A stretch of DNA of 57,974 nucleotides from an uncultured Prevotellaceae bacterium (GTDB taxonomy: Bacteria > Bacteroidota > Bacteroidia > Bacteroidales > Bacteroidaceae). The stretch lies in contig CACXIP010000019.1 of assembly GCA_902767775.1 (NCBI GenBank), forward strand, positions 1 through 57,974, in the 5' to 3' direction. Under the pieces are notes generated by a model, which was not told the DNA's origin, ran no database searches, and saw only the letters and a program-made list of their open reading frames with translations. Of this stretch, positions 35,444 through 43,530 are shown in pieces (the stretch's first letter is position 1; the number at the start of each line of letters is the position of its first letter). Made by a program: the position numbers and the translations under genes.

Positions 35444-35487
35444 ATAATAATAAATTCGGGCGGAATACCGCCCGAATTTATTATTAT
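35444..35487. terminator. Perfect 20-bp-stem bidirectional terminator hairpin
   Basis: Arms 35444-35463 and 35468-35487 are exactly complementary, loop AATA. The core is GGGCGG/CCGCCC and both outer ends are A/T-rich, giving a T-rich run after the core on either strand. It lies between the convergent GH43 and C10 protease genes. Confidence 0.88.
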
Positions 35488-35541
35488 CCGGAAAACCCGG
35501 AAAACCCGGAATCTCCGGACTATCCGGAAAATCCAGCCTTA
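35480..35541. repeat. 9-bp-period repeat, second array
   Basis: Read on the minus strand from 35541: CTGGATTTT, CCGGATAGT, CCGGAGATT, CCGGGTTTT (twice), CCGGATAAT. It has the same 9-base period and consensus as 187-267. It overlaps the stop codon region of the C10 protease gene and abuts the terminator hairpin. Confidence 0.82.
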
Positions 35542-37857
35542 ATTTTTCCCAAGAATGATGTCAACGATGCGCATGGCATCAGTGACATCCACGGTACCGT
35601 TGTCGTCCATGTCGGCATTCTGGAAGATGAAATTGGTGGGCTGCTTGCCCAGCACATAGTCGACGATGCACATCGCATCGGTGATGTTGATGATGCCGTC
35701 GCCTTCAACGTCTCCCTTATAGACATCACTTTTCACAGTGAAGTTGTTCGACCACATGAGGTTGGCTGTTTCATTAGATGTGTGCTTGACGTGATAGAAG
35801 ATACCTATGTAATAGGTCCTTCCGGTTTCTAATCCGGAGAAATTGAAGGTCAACTCAGTCTCCGCTCCCGGTGAGAGGTTGAGGTTGCCTGTGAAGCTGC
35901 CGTCAATGCTCCAGTTCTCTTCAGGAACGAAGAGATAGCAATACAGCGGCATGAAGTAACCGTCAGTACCCATGTTCTTCACTTTGAAACGAACGGTGGC
36001 CTCTGGCTTTGCATCAATGTCGCAGGAGACAACCTTTAGGTTGGAGTTGGCGGTGGGAAGCGCCCTCACCTGAACGGTGAGTGGTGAGTAGCCGCTCTTG
36101 CCCTCTGGGTCGGTGTCAGCCCATACATACCAGGTGCCGACTTGGTCGGGCGTGAAGTACAGGCTGACCTTCTCGGTGGCACCTGCTTCTACAACCATAC
36201 CTGTCTTGTTGACGGCTTTTCCCTTGTCGGTGCGGTTTTGTGAGGCAAAGAGATAGACGATGCCGTTGAATTCCTCTCCGCTGTTTTTCATGCCCACCTG
36301 TATCTCCTGCACCATGTCCACCACTTTGTTGCTCACGCATTGCTGGCTGGCCAAGGTCATCTTGGGCAGGGGGTGTTGTGTGATGGACTTCACCGTGCCA
36401 CCGCTGACAATTACCTCGAAATAGAAGGTGTATTGCCCGGAGATATGCGCTGCTCCGCCGTTGGCAAGACGGGAGAAGGGATAAAAACGATAGGTGCCGT
36501 CGGGTAAGGCAATTTTGTTGACATTGATATTGTAAATGCCATAATAGTTGGGCTCGAGGGTTATGGTGCTGTAGATGAGAATCATCTCGCCGCTGTTGTC
36601 GTTCATGTCCTGCAAGGCAAATCCATAGTCAAAGGAGCCGGCTATACCTGTGCGGTTGATTAACGAAACACTGATGGTGTTGCCTTCAACTCCCCACTCA
36701 TACAGCATCAAGGCACGGTTGTCCTCGGCTTTGCCAGTGGGAGGCTGGATGCCCACGACAGCAGTCTGCTCCATGGAGTAACCATCTTTGGTGCCGCTGG
36801 CTCCGGAACCTCCGCCATCGGGATTCATGATGGAGAGCCTGAAAAAGCCGTCTTGAAATCCACCCCAGCCCCAATTGATGTGGTAATAGCCCTTTCCGTC
36901 ATATCCATCGCACACGAAGGCGTGTCCGCCACCGTCAGATGAACCATTGTAAAGAACAGGGCGACCAGCCTGCAGTTCACTGTAAATGAGCTCGTCCCAT
37001 GTGGCAGCCGTATAGTCGCTGCGCGAAATGTTTCTCGTGTTGGTGTCATAGCCGAAATAGGTACGGAGGGCATTTGCCTCCTTGGAAACGTAGGCACTTG
37101 ACGCACCTGTCCCATAGTCCATCTCCACAGCTTGTCCGCAGTAGCGCATCAGCCGTGCCACGGCATTCTGCTGGGTAGTGTTCTCGCTGCCACGGTAGAC
37201 GTCAAGCATATTTGCCCAGTCAAATTTCACCGAGGGGAGCGCGGCAAGGTCGCCGATGGTGGTGTTGGATGTATATTTGGGAATGGAGGCGGAGAACGAC
37301 TGGGGCCATTGGTGATAGCGCATAATCTGCGCCATGGCGGTGGCAACGCACCCTGTCTTGCAATAGATGTTGCTGATTTTGGGACATAGCTTGTTGTAGG
37401 CATCCCCATTCTGGTCAATGACTCCCTGGTCCCAGCGGCTTTTTATCATTTGTCTGATGGCGGGATGGGTGGGGACCCGCAAGGGGGAAGCCTTCAGACG
37501 CCCTTCCTGCAAATCTTTGATTTGCTTGGTATAGACGTTCAGCCAGGCTTTCATGTTGTCGGGGATGTTGTCTTCATCAAAGGCTCCTTCGTCGGCATAG
37601 CCCAGAACAGCCTCCGTGCGCTCATCGCCTGAGATGATGACGTATCCCTGTTGGCCATCAGTGTTGAACACATAGTAGGGCGCGGTGGCTTGCTCTTTTT
37701 CATGGCGCATCATCTTGCGGCTCATGCCGATGGGTTGTCTGCCCCTTTCCGTCATAAACTCAATGGCTTTCTGCCGTGCCTCGTCGGCAGTCACTTTCTG
37801 AGCCATGCACAGCACCACGGCAGCCATGCACAGCAAGGTCATCATGATTCTTTTCAT
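35539..37857 (-). CDS. C10 family (streptopain-like) cysteine protease with dockerin-like C-terminus
   Basis: A 772-residue secreted protease. Signal peptide (about 1-20), Spi-type propeptide with PYYVFNTDGQQGYVIISGDERTEAVLGYA, then the C10 catalytic domain: Cys170 in CKTGCVATAMAQIMRYHQWP and His312 in GGHAFVCDGYDGKGYYHINWGWGG. Beta-sandwich repeats follow (about 390-700). The C-terminus (about 715-772) has two calcium-loop repeats, DVEGDGIINITDAMCIVDYVLG and DMDDNGTVDVTDAMRIVDIILG, as in type I dockerins (shown here as two separate motifs). The start at 37857 or 37860 is chosen because the -7 box (37880-37887) rules out the ATG at 37893. It is probably not part of the glycan pathway. Confidence 0.9.
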   Translation of the reverse strand: MKRIMMTLLCMAAVVLCMAQKVTADEARQKAIEFMTERGRQPIGMSRKMMRHEKEQATAPYYVFNTDGQQGYVIISGDERTEAVLGYADEGAFDEDNIPDNMKAWLNVYTKQIKDLQEGRLKASPLRVPTHPAIRQMIKSRWDQGVIDQNGDAYNKLCPKISNIYCKTGCVATAMAQIMRYHQWPQSFSASIPKYTSNTTIGDLAALPSVKFDWANMLDVYRGSENTTQQNAVARLMRYCGQAVEMDYGTGASSAYVSKEANALRTYFGYDTNTRNISRSDYTAATWDELIYSELQAGRPVLYNGSSDGGGHAFVCDGYDGKGYYHINWGWGGFQDGFFRLSIMNPDGGGSGASGTKDGYSMEQTAVVGIQPPTGKAEDNRALMLYEWGVEGNTISVSLINRTGIAGSFDYGFALQDMNDNSGEMILIYSTITLEPNYYGIYNINVNKIALPDGTYRFYPFSRLANGGAAHISGQYTFYFEVIVSGGTVKSITQHPLPKMTLASQQCVSNKVVDMVQEIQVGMKNSGEEFNGIVYLFASQNRTDKGKAVNKTGMVVEAGATEKVSLYFTPDQVGTWYVWADTDPEGKSGYSPLTVQVRALPTANSNLKVVSCDIDAKPEATVRFKVKNMGTDGYFMPLYCYLFVPEENWSIDGSFTGNLNLSPGAETELTFNFSGLETGRTYYIGIFYHVKHTSNETANLMWSNNFTVKSDVYKGDVEGDGIINITDAMCIVDYVLGKQPTNFIFQNADMDDNGTVDVTDAMRIVDIILGKN

Positions 37858-37879
37858 CATATCAAAAGGATTTGAATGA

Positions 37880-37887
37880 CAAAGATA
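37880..37887 (-). promoter_or_regulatory. -7 promoter box (TATCTTTG, minus strand) of the C10 protease gene
   Basis: Reverse complement of 37880-37887 is TATCTTTG, 20-odd bases before the start codon. Confidence 0.65.
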
Positions 37888-37919
37888 ATACAAAAAGATG
37901 AATTTTTAATATTCTATCG

Positions 37920-37934
37920 TCAATTTTCAATTGA
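37920..37934. repeat. 15-bp inverted repeat TCAATT-TTC-AATTGA, copy 1
   Basis: The element contains the stop codon of the symporter gene. An identical 15-mer lies at 50319-50333 over the stop of the GH78 gene; a partial copy (13 bases) is at 293-305. Confidence 0.5.
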
Positions 37935-39486
37935 AAAACACATAGAGCCCCACCATCACCACGGCGAGGAGCAGCCATAGGATGGCCGTTGTGCGCCTGA
38001 CGGGTTCGCGGATGGGTGCGGGGATATCATGCTTCTCATCTTGTTTGCCGCAAAGGGAGACGATGACCATCAGTGTTGCGAGGATGACGAACAGCCAGAA
38101 GGACAGCAGCATGAAGTGCGGCCAGGGGAACGACAGCCACTGGGGAGGCCACAGATAGAGGATGCCGACAATGAGGCAGAAGGCGGTTCCTGCTGTGAGT
38201 GCGATGTTTGCCGCCTGTGTTGTGGTTCGCCGCCAAAAAACACCGAGAAGGAAGACGGCGGTCATAGGAGGTGCGATGAAACTCAGCACAGACTGGAAGA
38301 TGTTGAATAGGTTGAGCCCCTTGATGCTGTCGATGGCTACGGTGAGGATGATGGCGATGACAGCTCCTACCAGCGTCACCACGCGCCCCACATGGTTGAT
38401 GTGCTGCTGAGTGGCGTCGGGACGGAACTTCTTCACATAGATGTCCATGGTGAACACGGTGCTCAGAGCATTGAGTGCCGACCCGATGGTAGACACCAGA
38501 CAGGCGGTCAACACGGCAAACACCAATCCCACCATCCCTACGGGGAAGAGATTCTCCACCATGGTGAGGTATGCTTCATCGGGATTCTCCAGTGTGGGGT
38601 AGAGGGCGAAGCAGATGACACCGGGCAGGATATAGAGGGGCACGTCGAGGATTTTCAGCCATCCCGTGAAATTGGTGCCTTTCTGCCCTTCGTTGAGGCT
38701 GCGCGCTGCCAGCACGGGCTGCACCATCGACTGGTCGGTGCACCAAAACCACACACCCATGATGGGGTAGCCCAAGATGATTGGCAGCCAGGGGAACGCC
38801 TCGTCGCTGTTGGGCTTGAACAGCACCCAATAGTCGGAGGGAACCTTTGACACAAGTGCTCCGATGCCGCCCACATGGTTGAGACCGACGATGGTGAGCG
38901 TGGCAGAGACGATGATGAGCAACAGCATCTGATAGACGTTGGTATACGCCACTGCCTTCAGTCCGCCCAGCATGGTGAAGAAGGCGGAGATAAGCAACAG
39001 GGTGAGTGCGGAGAGCCACATTGGAATGTCGAACACTTGCCGGATGAGGATGCCTCCTGCAAAGAGGGTGAGTGCCAGCCATGAGATGATGACGGTGACG
39101 ATGGTGTACCAGGCGAGGATGTTGCGGGTGGACTGCCCGAAACGCAGTCCCATGAACTCAGGCAACGTATTGATGTTGGCACCTAAGTAGCGGGGGGCGA
39201 AGACAAAGGCGAGCAGTGCGATGAAAATGAAGGCATACCAGGCGTAGTTGCCCGAAACGATACCGGTGGTGAAACCTGCGCTGGCACTGGCGATGAGCAT
39301 CGACGGTCCGACATTGGTACCCCACATCGAGAATCCGATGTGATACCAACGAAGTGAGCGCTCGGCGAGGAAGAGGCTGCTCTCTTTCTTGCGCTGCATG
39401 CTTGCCCAGATACCGATGGCAAGCAGGATGATGAAATAGGTGGCCAGGATCATCCAGTCGAGGCCTTGCATGTAGTGTGTGTTCAT
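37927..39486 (-). CDS. Sodium:solute symporter (SSS family), probable sugar importer
   Basis: A 519-residue inner-membrane protein with about 13-14 membrane segments, of the SSS family (PF00474) that includes SGLT-type sugar, proline and sialic-acid carriers. The N-terminus (LDWMILATYFIILLAIGIWAS, then FLAERSLRWYHIGFSMWGTNVGPSMLIASASAGF) is the family's typical start. The ATG at 39486 overlaps the GH31 stop by four bases (ATGA), so the two are translationally coupled; the longer frame from 39525 is therefore rejected. The coupling suggests it imports the sugar that GH31 acts on, or its product. Confidence 0.92.
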   Translation of the reverse strand: MNTHYMQGLDWMILATYFIILLAIGIWASMQRKKESSLFLAERSLRWYHIGFSMWGTNVGPSMLIASASAGFTTGIVSGNYAWYAFIFIALLAFVFAPRYLGANINTLPEFMGLRFGQSTRNILAWYTIVTVIISWLALTLFAGGILIRQVFDIPMWLSALTLLLISAFFTMLGGLKAVAYTNVYQMLLLIIVSATLTIVGLNHVGGIGALVSKVPSDYWVLFKPNSDEAFPWLPIILGYPIMGVWFWCTDQSMVQPVLAARSLNEGQKGTNFTGWLKILDVPLYILPGVICFALYPTLENPDEAYLTMVENLFPVGMVGLVFAVLTACLVSTIGSALNALSTVFTMDIYVKKFRPDATQQHINHVGRVVTLVGAVIAIILTVAIDSIKGLNLFNIFQSVLSFIAPPMTAVFLLGVFWRRTTTQAANIALTAGTAFCLIVGILYLWPPQWLSFPWPHFMLLSFWLFVILATLMVIVSLCGKQDEKHDIPAPIREPVRRTTAILWLLLAVVMVGLYVFFN

Positions 39487-41714
39487 AATTCGTAACCTTG
39501 ATAGTCGCGTGAAATTTCCCACCATACACTTGCCGAGAGGTCCATCTCATCGGTGCTGTCCACATCGTGGGGGTATATTTTAATCATGGCACCTGGGCGC
39601 ACGAAGACAGGCATGCGCTCAAGTGGTGTCTCCATATCGTAATACCAGCGGCCGCCTTCCATGCGCTCACCGGTGAAGAAATCGACCCATACCCCCTCGG
39701 GGAGGTAGATGTCGCGGCGGTTGTCACCGCTCATCACCGGACAGACGAGGAAATCGTGTCCGAAGTAGTATTCGTCGTCGATATGCCAGCACTGGCGGTC
39801 GTGGGGATGCCGCAGCAGCAGGGCTTGGACCAGTGGCATGCCGCTCTTGCATGCCTTCTCGCTCTGGTCGATGATATAGGGTATCAGCCGGTAGCGCAGC
39901 CGCCACCACTTCTTCACGAGGGGAGCAATGGCGGGATAATGCCAGGGTTCGCGTTTGCAGGTGCCGTGGTAGCGCATGTGGGAGGTGAAGACACCAAACT
40001 GCGTCCACCTTATATATATATTGGTGTCGAGGGGCGAGTTCATGAAGTCGGGGACGGAATGGAATCCCGGCACGTCATGGCTCCAGAAGGCAAAGCCGCT
40101 CAGACCGAGGTGGAGTCCTCCGCGGAGCGAACCCGCCATGCCGTCCCACGAACTGGCACTGTCGCCACCCCAGTGGAGTGGGTAGCGCTGGCATCCCGCC
40201 CATCCGGCACGTGCCCAGATGATGCCGTCGCCCGTCTCCTCCTTGGTCACCTCGTAAGCGGCTTTCTGATAGAGCAGGGCATAGAGGTTGTTGAGTTGGG
40301 CTGGTGTCATATTGCGGTACACGGCATCCATGTGGATGTTCTCGCCAAAGTCGGTTTTGATGCACTTCACTCCCATGCGGAGCAGGTCGCCCAGCAACGA
40401 CTGATACCATCGTGTGGCTTCGGGGTTGGTGAAGTCGATGGTGCCGGCATAGTCAAGGGCGGAGAAATTGCTGCCTTCACTGGCTTGTTCATGCACCAGA
40501 GGACCGATATATTGGTTGGCCTTTGCTTCTTCCAATTGTTCTGCTCCCTTCGCAATGTATGGCAGTTGCCAGAGCGACACCTTGAACCCTTGCTCTCCCA
40601 AGTGCCGGATGAAACCCTCGGGGTCGGGGAAGCGCTCCGGGTTGAATTTCCACTCACACAACCAGTCCTGACGGAACCACCCCGTGTCGAGGTGGATGAC
40701 GTCGCAGGGATAATGCTCCTCGCGCAGACGGTGGCAGATGTCTTCCACCTCGTCGGCGGAGAAATAAGTCATGCGGCTCATCCAGATACCAAACGACCAT
40801 AGGGGAGGCATGGCTGGGAAGCCGGTGAGCATGCGGTAGGTACGGAGTATCTGCTCAGGGGTGGAACCGCCGATGAGAAAGGCATCGAGAGTGGCACGGT
40901 CGCACAGGAACTGCACCGAACGGGTGGAATGGTCGGCGAGGGAGAGCTTGCTGTAGTAACTTGTATGGTAGAACACACCGTAACCGCGGCTGGAGAGATA
41001 GAAGGGGATGTTCTTGTAGCAGCGACGGTTGTTGACTCCCTGTCCGTCTTGGTTCTTCAGTTGGAATGTCTGTCCGCTGAGGTCCATCTTGCGGAAGCGC
41101 TCTCCAGTACCGACAAAACACTCGTTGGCATCGCATCGGAAACTGAGAGTGGCACGCTCACAATGTCCGTCGCTGCCGCTGACATAACCGATGGGCAGGG
41201 CATCGTAGCGGGGTGGGGAGAAATGGTCGTCGCTCAGTGCGATGCCTTTCCGCTCATCGCCGTCGGGATAGAAGGTGATGAAGGGTGCTGGCTGCGGAGC
41301 GGGGAGCAGGTCGCTCCAGTGGTCGAGGACTGGTGCGCTGAGGTCGGCAAAGGCTCGTATCTTGTCATCAGGTCCGAGGATGGCTGTGCCGTTGAGGTGA
41401 AGGGGAATCCGCTCCACCTGCATGGTCAGCATCTCGTCGTGCTCAGTCATTTCGTCGCCGGTCATGCTGATGAAGAGGCGCAGGATGTTTGGGGCATATG
41501 CCCTGATGATGAGGGTGTGGCTTTGCTGTGCTACATGGGTGTCGGGCGCCATGTCTTCCTGCTGCAACTGGCATTGAAAAGGTATGGTGATGTGGATGTC
41601 GCCGTCGTGCTCCTCAATGGTTGTCGGAGCATAGGCTTTCCACAGTGCTTCATCACCCTGCAGCGAGGGGTCGAAGTCCATGAAGTCGAAGAGGTGGTAG
41701 TTGGTGGCTTTCAT
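39483..41714 (-). CDS. Glycoside hydrolase family 31, alpha-xylosidase (YicI-like) type
   Basis: A 743-residue enzyme without a recognisable signal peptide, so cytoplasmic. The nucleophile is Asp455 in CIKTDFGENI; the K-T-D-F-G-E form is that of YicI-type alpha-xylosidases. The acid/base is Asp518 in HWGGDSASSWDGMAGSLRGGL; the 63-residue spacing is close to YicI. SFGIWMSRMTYFSADEVEDI and HLDTGWFRQDW precede. It would release alpha-linked xylose from imported xylo-oligosaccharides, for example from xyloglucan or complex xylan. It lies 6 bp after the beta-helix gene and overlaps the symporter start by 4 bp. Confidence 0.9.
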   Translation of the reverse strand: MKATNYHLFDFMDFDPSLQGDEALWKAYAPTTIEEHDGDIHITIPFQCQLQQEDMAPDTHVAQQSHTLIIRAYAPNILRLFISMTGDEMTEHDEMLTMQVERIPLHLNGTAILGPDDKIRAFADLSAPVLDHWSDLLPAPQPAPFITFYPDGDERKGIALSDDHFSPPRYDALPIGYVSGSDGHCERATLSFRCDANECFVGTGERFRKMDLSGQTFQLKNQDGQGVNNRRCYKNIPFYLSSRGYGVFYHTSYYSKLSLADHSTRSVQFLCDRATLDAFLIGGSTPEQILRTYRMLTGFPAMPPLWSFGIWMSRMTYFSADEVEDICHRLREEHYPCDVIHLDTGWFRQDWLCEWKFNPERFPDPEGFIRHLGEQGFKVSLWQLPYIAKGAEQLEEAKANQYIGPLVHEQASEGSNFSALDYAGTIDFTNPEATRWYQSLLGDLLRMGVKCIKTDFGENIHMDAVYRNMTPAQLNNLYALLYQKAAYEVTKEETGDGIIWARAGWAGCQRYPLHWGGDSASSWDGMAGSLRGGLHLGLSGFAFWSHDVPGFHSVPDFMNSPLDTNIYIRWTQFGVFTSHMRYHGTCKREPWHYPAIAPLVKKWWRLRYRLIPYIIDQSEKACKSGMPLVQALLLRHPHDRQCWHIDDEYYFGHDFLVCPVMSGDNRRDIYLPEGVWVDFFTGERMEGGRWYYDMETPLERMPVFVRPGAMIKIYPHDVDSTDEMDLSASVWWEISRDYQGYEL

Positions 41715-41720
41715 ATTGAC

Positions 41721-43250
41721 CTATGGTTTGGGGACATTGATGCGGATGGCGGGTCCCGGGTTGTTGAATCCTATCTGGTCTTTGGTGACGAGTCCTTTTC
41801 CTATGATGTTGTTGTCGCTGATAGTGTAGCCATCAGTGGCGGCATCAAGGTAGATAGGGAAGCACCGGTCGTTGGTGGCATAGGGTGCTGGCTCATGAGG
41901 ATAGACGGCATTTTTCTCTATGACCGATTGTGGTTGGTTGGACAGGGTGTAAATCGCTCCTGTGTCATACAGCTGCATCGCATAGTGGTTGATGATATTG
42001 TGGGTGATGCGGTTGTGCGACATGCCTGTGTCCTCAGGTGTCCATCCCCATCCCACACAGATGCCGGAGTAGTTGACGCTGTCTATCGCATTGTGGGTGA
42101 TGTCGGTGTGGCTTACATAACCGCATCCGATGGCGACGGCGCCCCAATCCTCTGTGGTGGCGTTGATGATGGAGTTGTGGTTGATACTCAGGTTGCGGCA
42201 AAGTGGGGCAAGGTTGGTGTAGGGCCTGTGCACCTCACGCGGACTCTCGGCAAATGAACCTGCGAGGATGGCCGTTCCGCCGATGTTGGAGAAATGGCAG
42301 GCGCTGACCTTGCAGTCGCTGATGCCGATGGAGAAGTCGAGGGCGGTGGCGGCGAGTTGGGCAAAGGTGCATCTCTCCACGTTGATGTGGTTCGCCCAAC
42401 TGATGCTCACGGCAGCCACCGGGCGCTCTACCCATGCCTGGTTCTCGAGCGTGGCAGCCCAGGGCAGACCTTCTTTTTCCAATTTATAGGCATCGATGAT
42501 GGGAAATCCGCCTTGCAGTGTCACATGTCCTTTGTGCAGCGGACGGTTCCAGCAGGTGTTCTCCAACTTCAGTCCTTCCAATGTCACATGGCTCACAGGG
42601 TGCTCCGGAGTGCCTTGGATGACAATGAGTTGTTCGATGCCGTCACGCTGTTCGGTGGTCCGCAGCAGAAAACTGCTGTTGCCTTTCTCGCCGTCAATGA
42701 CGGGTTGGGGCCAGGGATGCTCAAACTCCAACCTGCTCTCTGGCTCCATAAAGGTTACCACAGTCTGTTTGCCATATACCTTCAGTTCCTTCACCCGCAG
42801 GATGGCAATTGCCCAGCGCTGATGCACCACCATCTCGAGATGTGGCTCACGAAGCACGTCTTGGGGTGGGGTGGGAATGGTGATGGTGCGCTTCTCTTTG
42901 TCAAAACCGATGATGCGCTCCATGCCCTCCTTGGGGTAGAGTTGGGTGTGCCGCTGGGGTGCGTCGCCGCAAATCACGGTGCCTTTCTCTCCGCTGATGA
43001 TGGTGGGTGAGTCTTCGCTGCCGCTGTCTTCTGGCCGGATGAACAGCGGTTCCTCCATGTAATATCGTCCTGCCTTGACGATGATGTGGATGCCGCCTTG
43101 GCAGCGGGAGTCGCCAGTCCGCCTCCACTCGCGTGCCTGCCGCAATGCCTCATGCAGATTGCCTCCGGACGTGACGATGATGTCACCGGCTAAGGCTTTC
43201 ATGGGAAGGAGGAGCGTCAACAGTGCAAGAAGTCTAAGATGATGTTTCAT
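41721..43250 (-). CDS. Secreted right-handed beta-helix enzyme, GH141-like
   Basis: A 509-residue protein with a signal peptide (about 1-22, ending KALAG). An N-terminal part (GGIHIIVKAGRYYMEEPLFIRPEDSGS, PTIISGEKGTVICG) precedes repeated beta-helix turns (HINVERCTFAQLAATALDF, NSGICVGWGW and others up to residue ~490). This layout resembles GH141 proteins (some with fucosidase, some with xylanase activity) and other pectate-lyase-like folds; the family assignment is by likeness and is not certain. The gene overlaps the end of the 98-residue gene by 17 bp and is 6 bp from GH31, so it belongs to the same operon and probably trims the oligosaccharide in the periplasm. Confidence 0.72.
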   Translation of the reverse strand: MKHHLRLLALLTLLLPMKALAGDIIVTSGGNLHEALRQAREWRRTGDSRCQGGIHIIVKAGRYYMEEPLFIRPEDSGSEDSPTIISGEKGTVICGDAPQRHTQLYPKEGMERIIGFDKEKRTITIPTPPQDVLREPHLEMVVHQRWAIAILRVKELKVYGKQTVVTFMEPESRLEFEHPWPQPVIDGEKGNSSFLLRTTEQRDGIEQLIVIQGTPEHPVSHVTLEGLKLENTCWNRPLHKGHVTLQGGFPIIDAYKLEKEGLPWAATLENQAWVERPVAAVSISWANHINVERCTFAQLAATALDFSIGISDCKVSACHFSNIGGTAILAGSFAESPREVHRPYTNLAPLCRNLSINHNSIINATTEDWGAVAIGCGYVSHTDITHNAIDSVNYSGICVGWGWTPEDTGMSHNRITHNIINHYAMQLYDTGAIYTLSNQPQSVIEKNAVYPHEPAPYATNDRCFPIYLDAATDGYTISDNNIIGKGLVTKDQIGFNNPGPAIRINVPKP

Positions 43251-43530
43251 AGTTATAAAGCAGTTGTTTGATCAGGTTGGTCTCTTCTTCGTGGTCTTGA
43301 TGTACGGCGACCCGTATGCTGTGGTCTCCGAGCAGTCCCTTGAGCATATAGTGATGGCTTTCTATCTTGAAAAAGGGTTGGCGCAGATTGTCCATCAGCA
43401 GCAGACTCCCCAAGGGCCGGAGTGCCATGACGAGTTCACGGGTCAGCGTGCCGTCAAGAAGATACTGCGAGGCATGCCATCCTGCCTCTGCGCAGGGTTC
43501 GGGTGAGGGGTTGATGCTGATGATTCTCAT
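43234..43530 (-). CDS. 98-residue protein of unknown family
   Basis: I do not recognise this protein. It has no signal or membrane segment, so cytoplasmic. Its middle, LRPLGSLLLMDNLRQPFFKIES, looks like a compact alpha/beta fold; it has one Cys (residue 13, in EPCAEAG). Its reality is supported by a four-base ATGA overlap with the cysteine-desulfurase-like gene upstream and a 17-bp overlap with the beta-helix gene downstream. As a small partner of a class V PLP enzyme it could be a sulfur or persulfide acceptor, but that is speculation from context. Confidence 0.7.
   Translation of the reverse strand: MRIISINPSPEPCAEAGWHASQYLLDGTLTRELVMALRPLGSLLLMDNLRQPFFKIESHHYMLKGLLGDHSIRVAVHQDHEEETNLIKQLLYNYETSS

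Noticed and set aside
37861-37893. Upstream start (37893) for the C10 protease
   Set aside because: It lies before the predicted -7 box and adds residues before the signal peptide.
39567-40802. 411-residue plus-strand frame
   Set aside because: Antisense to GH31, which has both catalytic motifs.
40929-42257. 442-residue plus-strand frame
   Set aside because: Antisense to GH31 and the beta-helix gene; Val/Asp-rich shadow composition.
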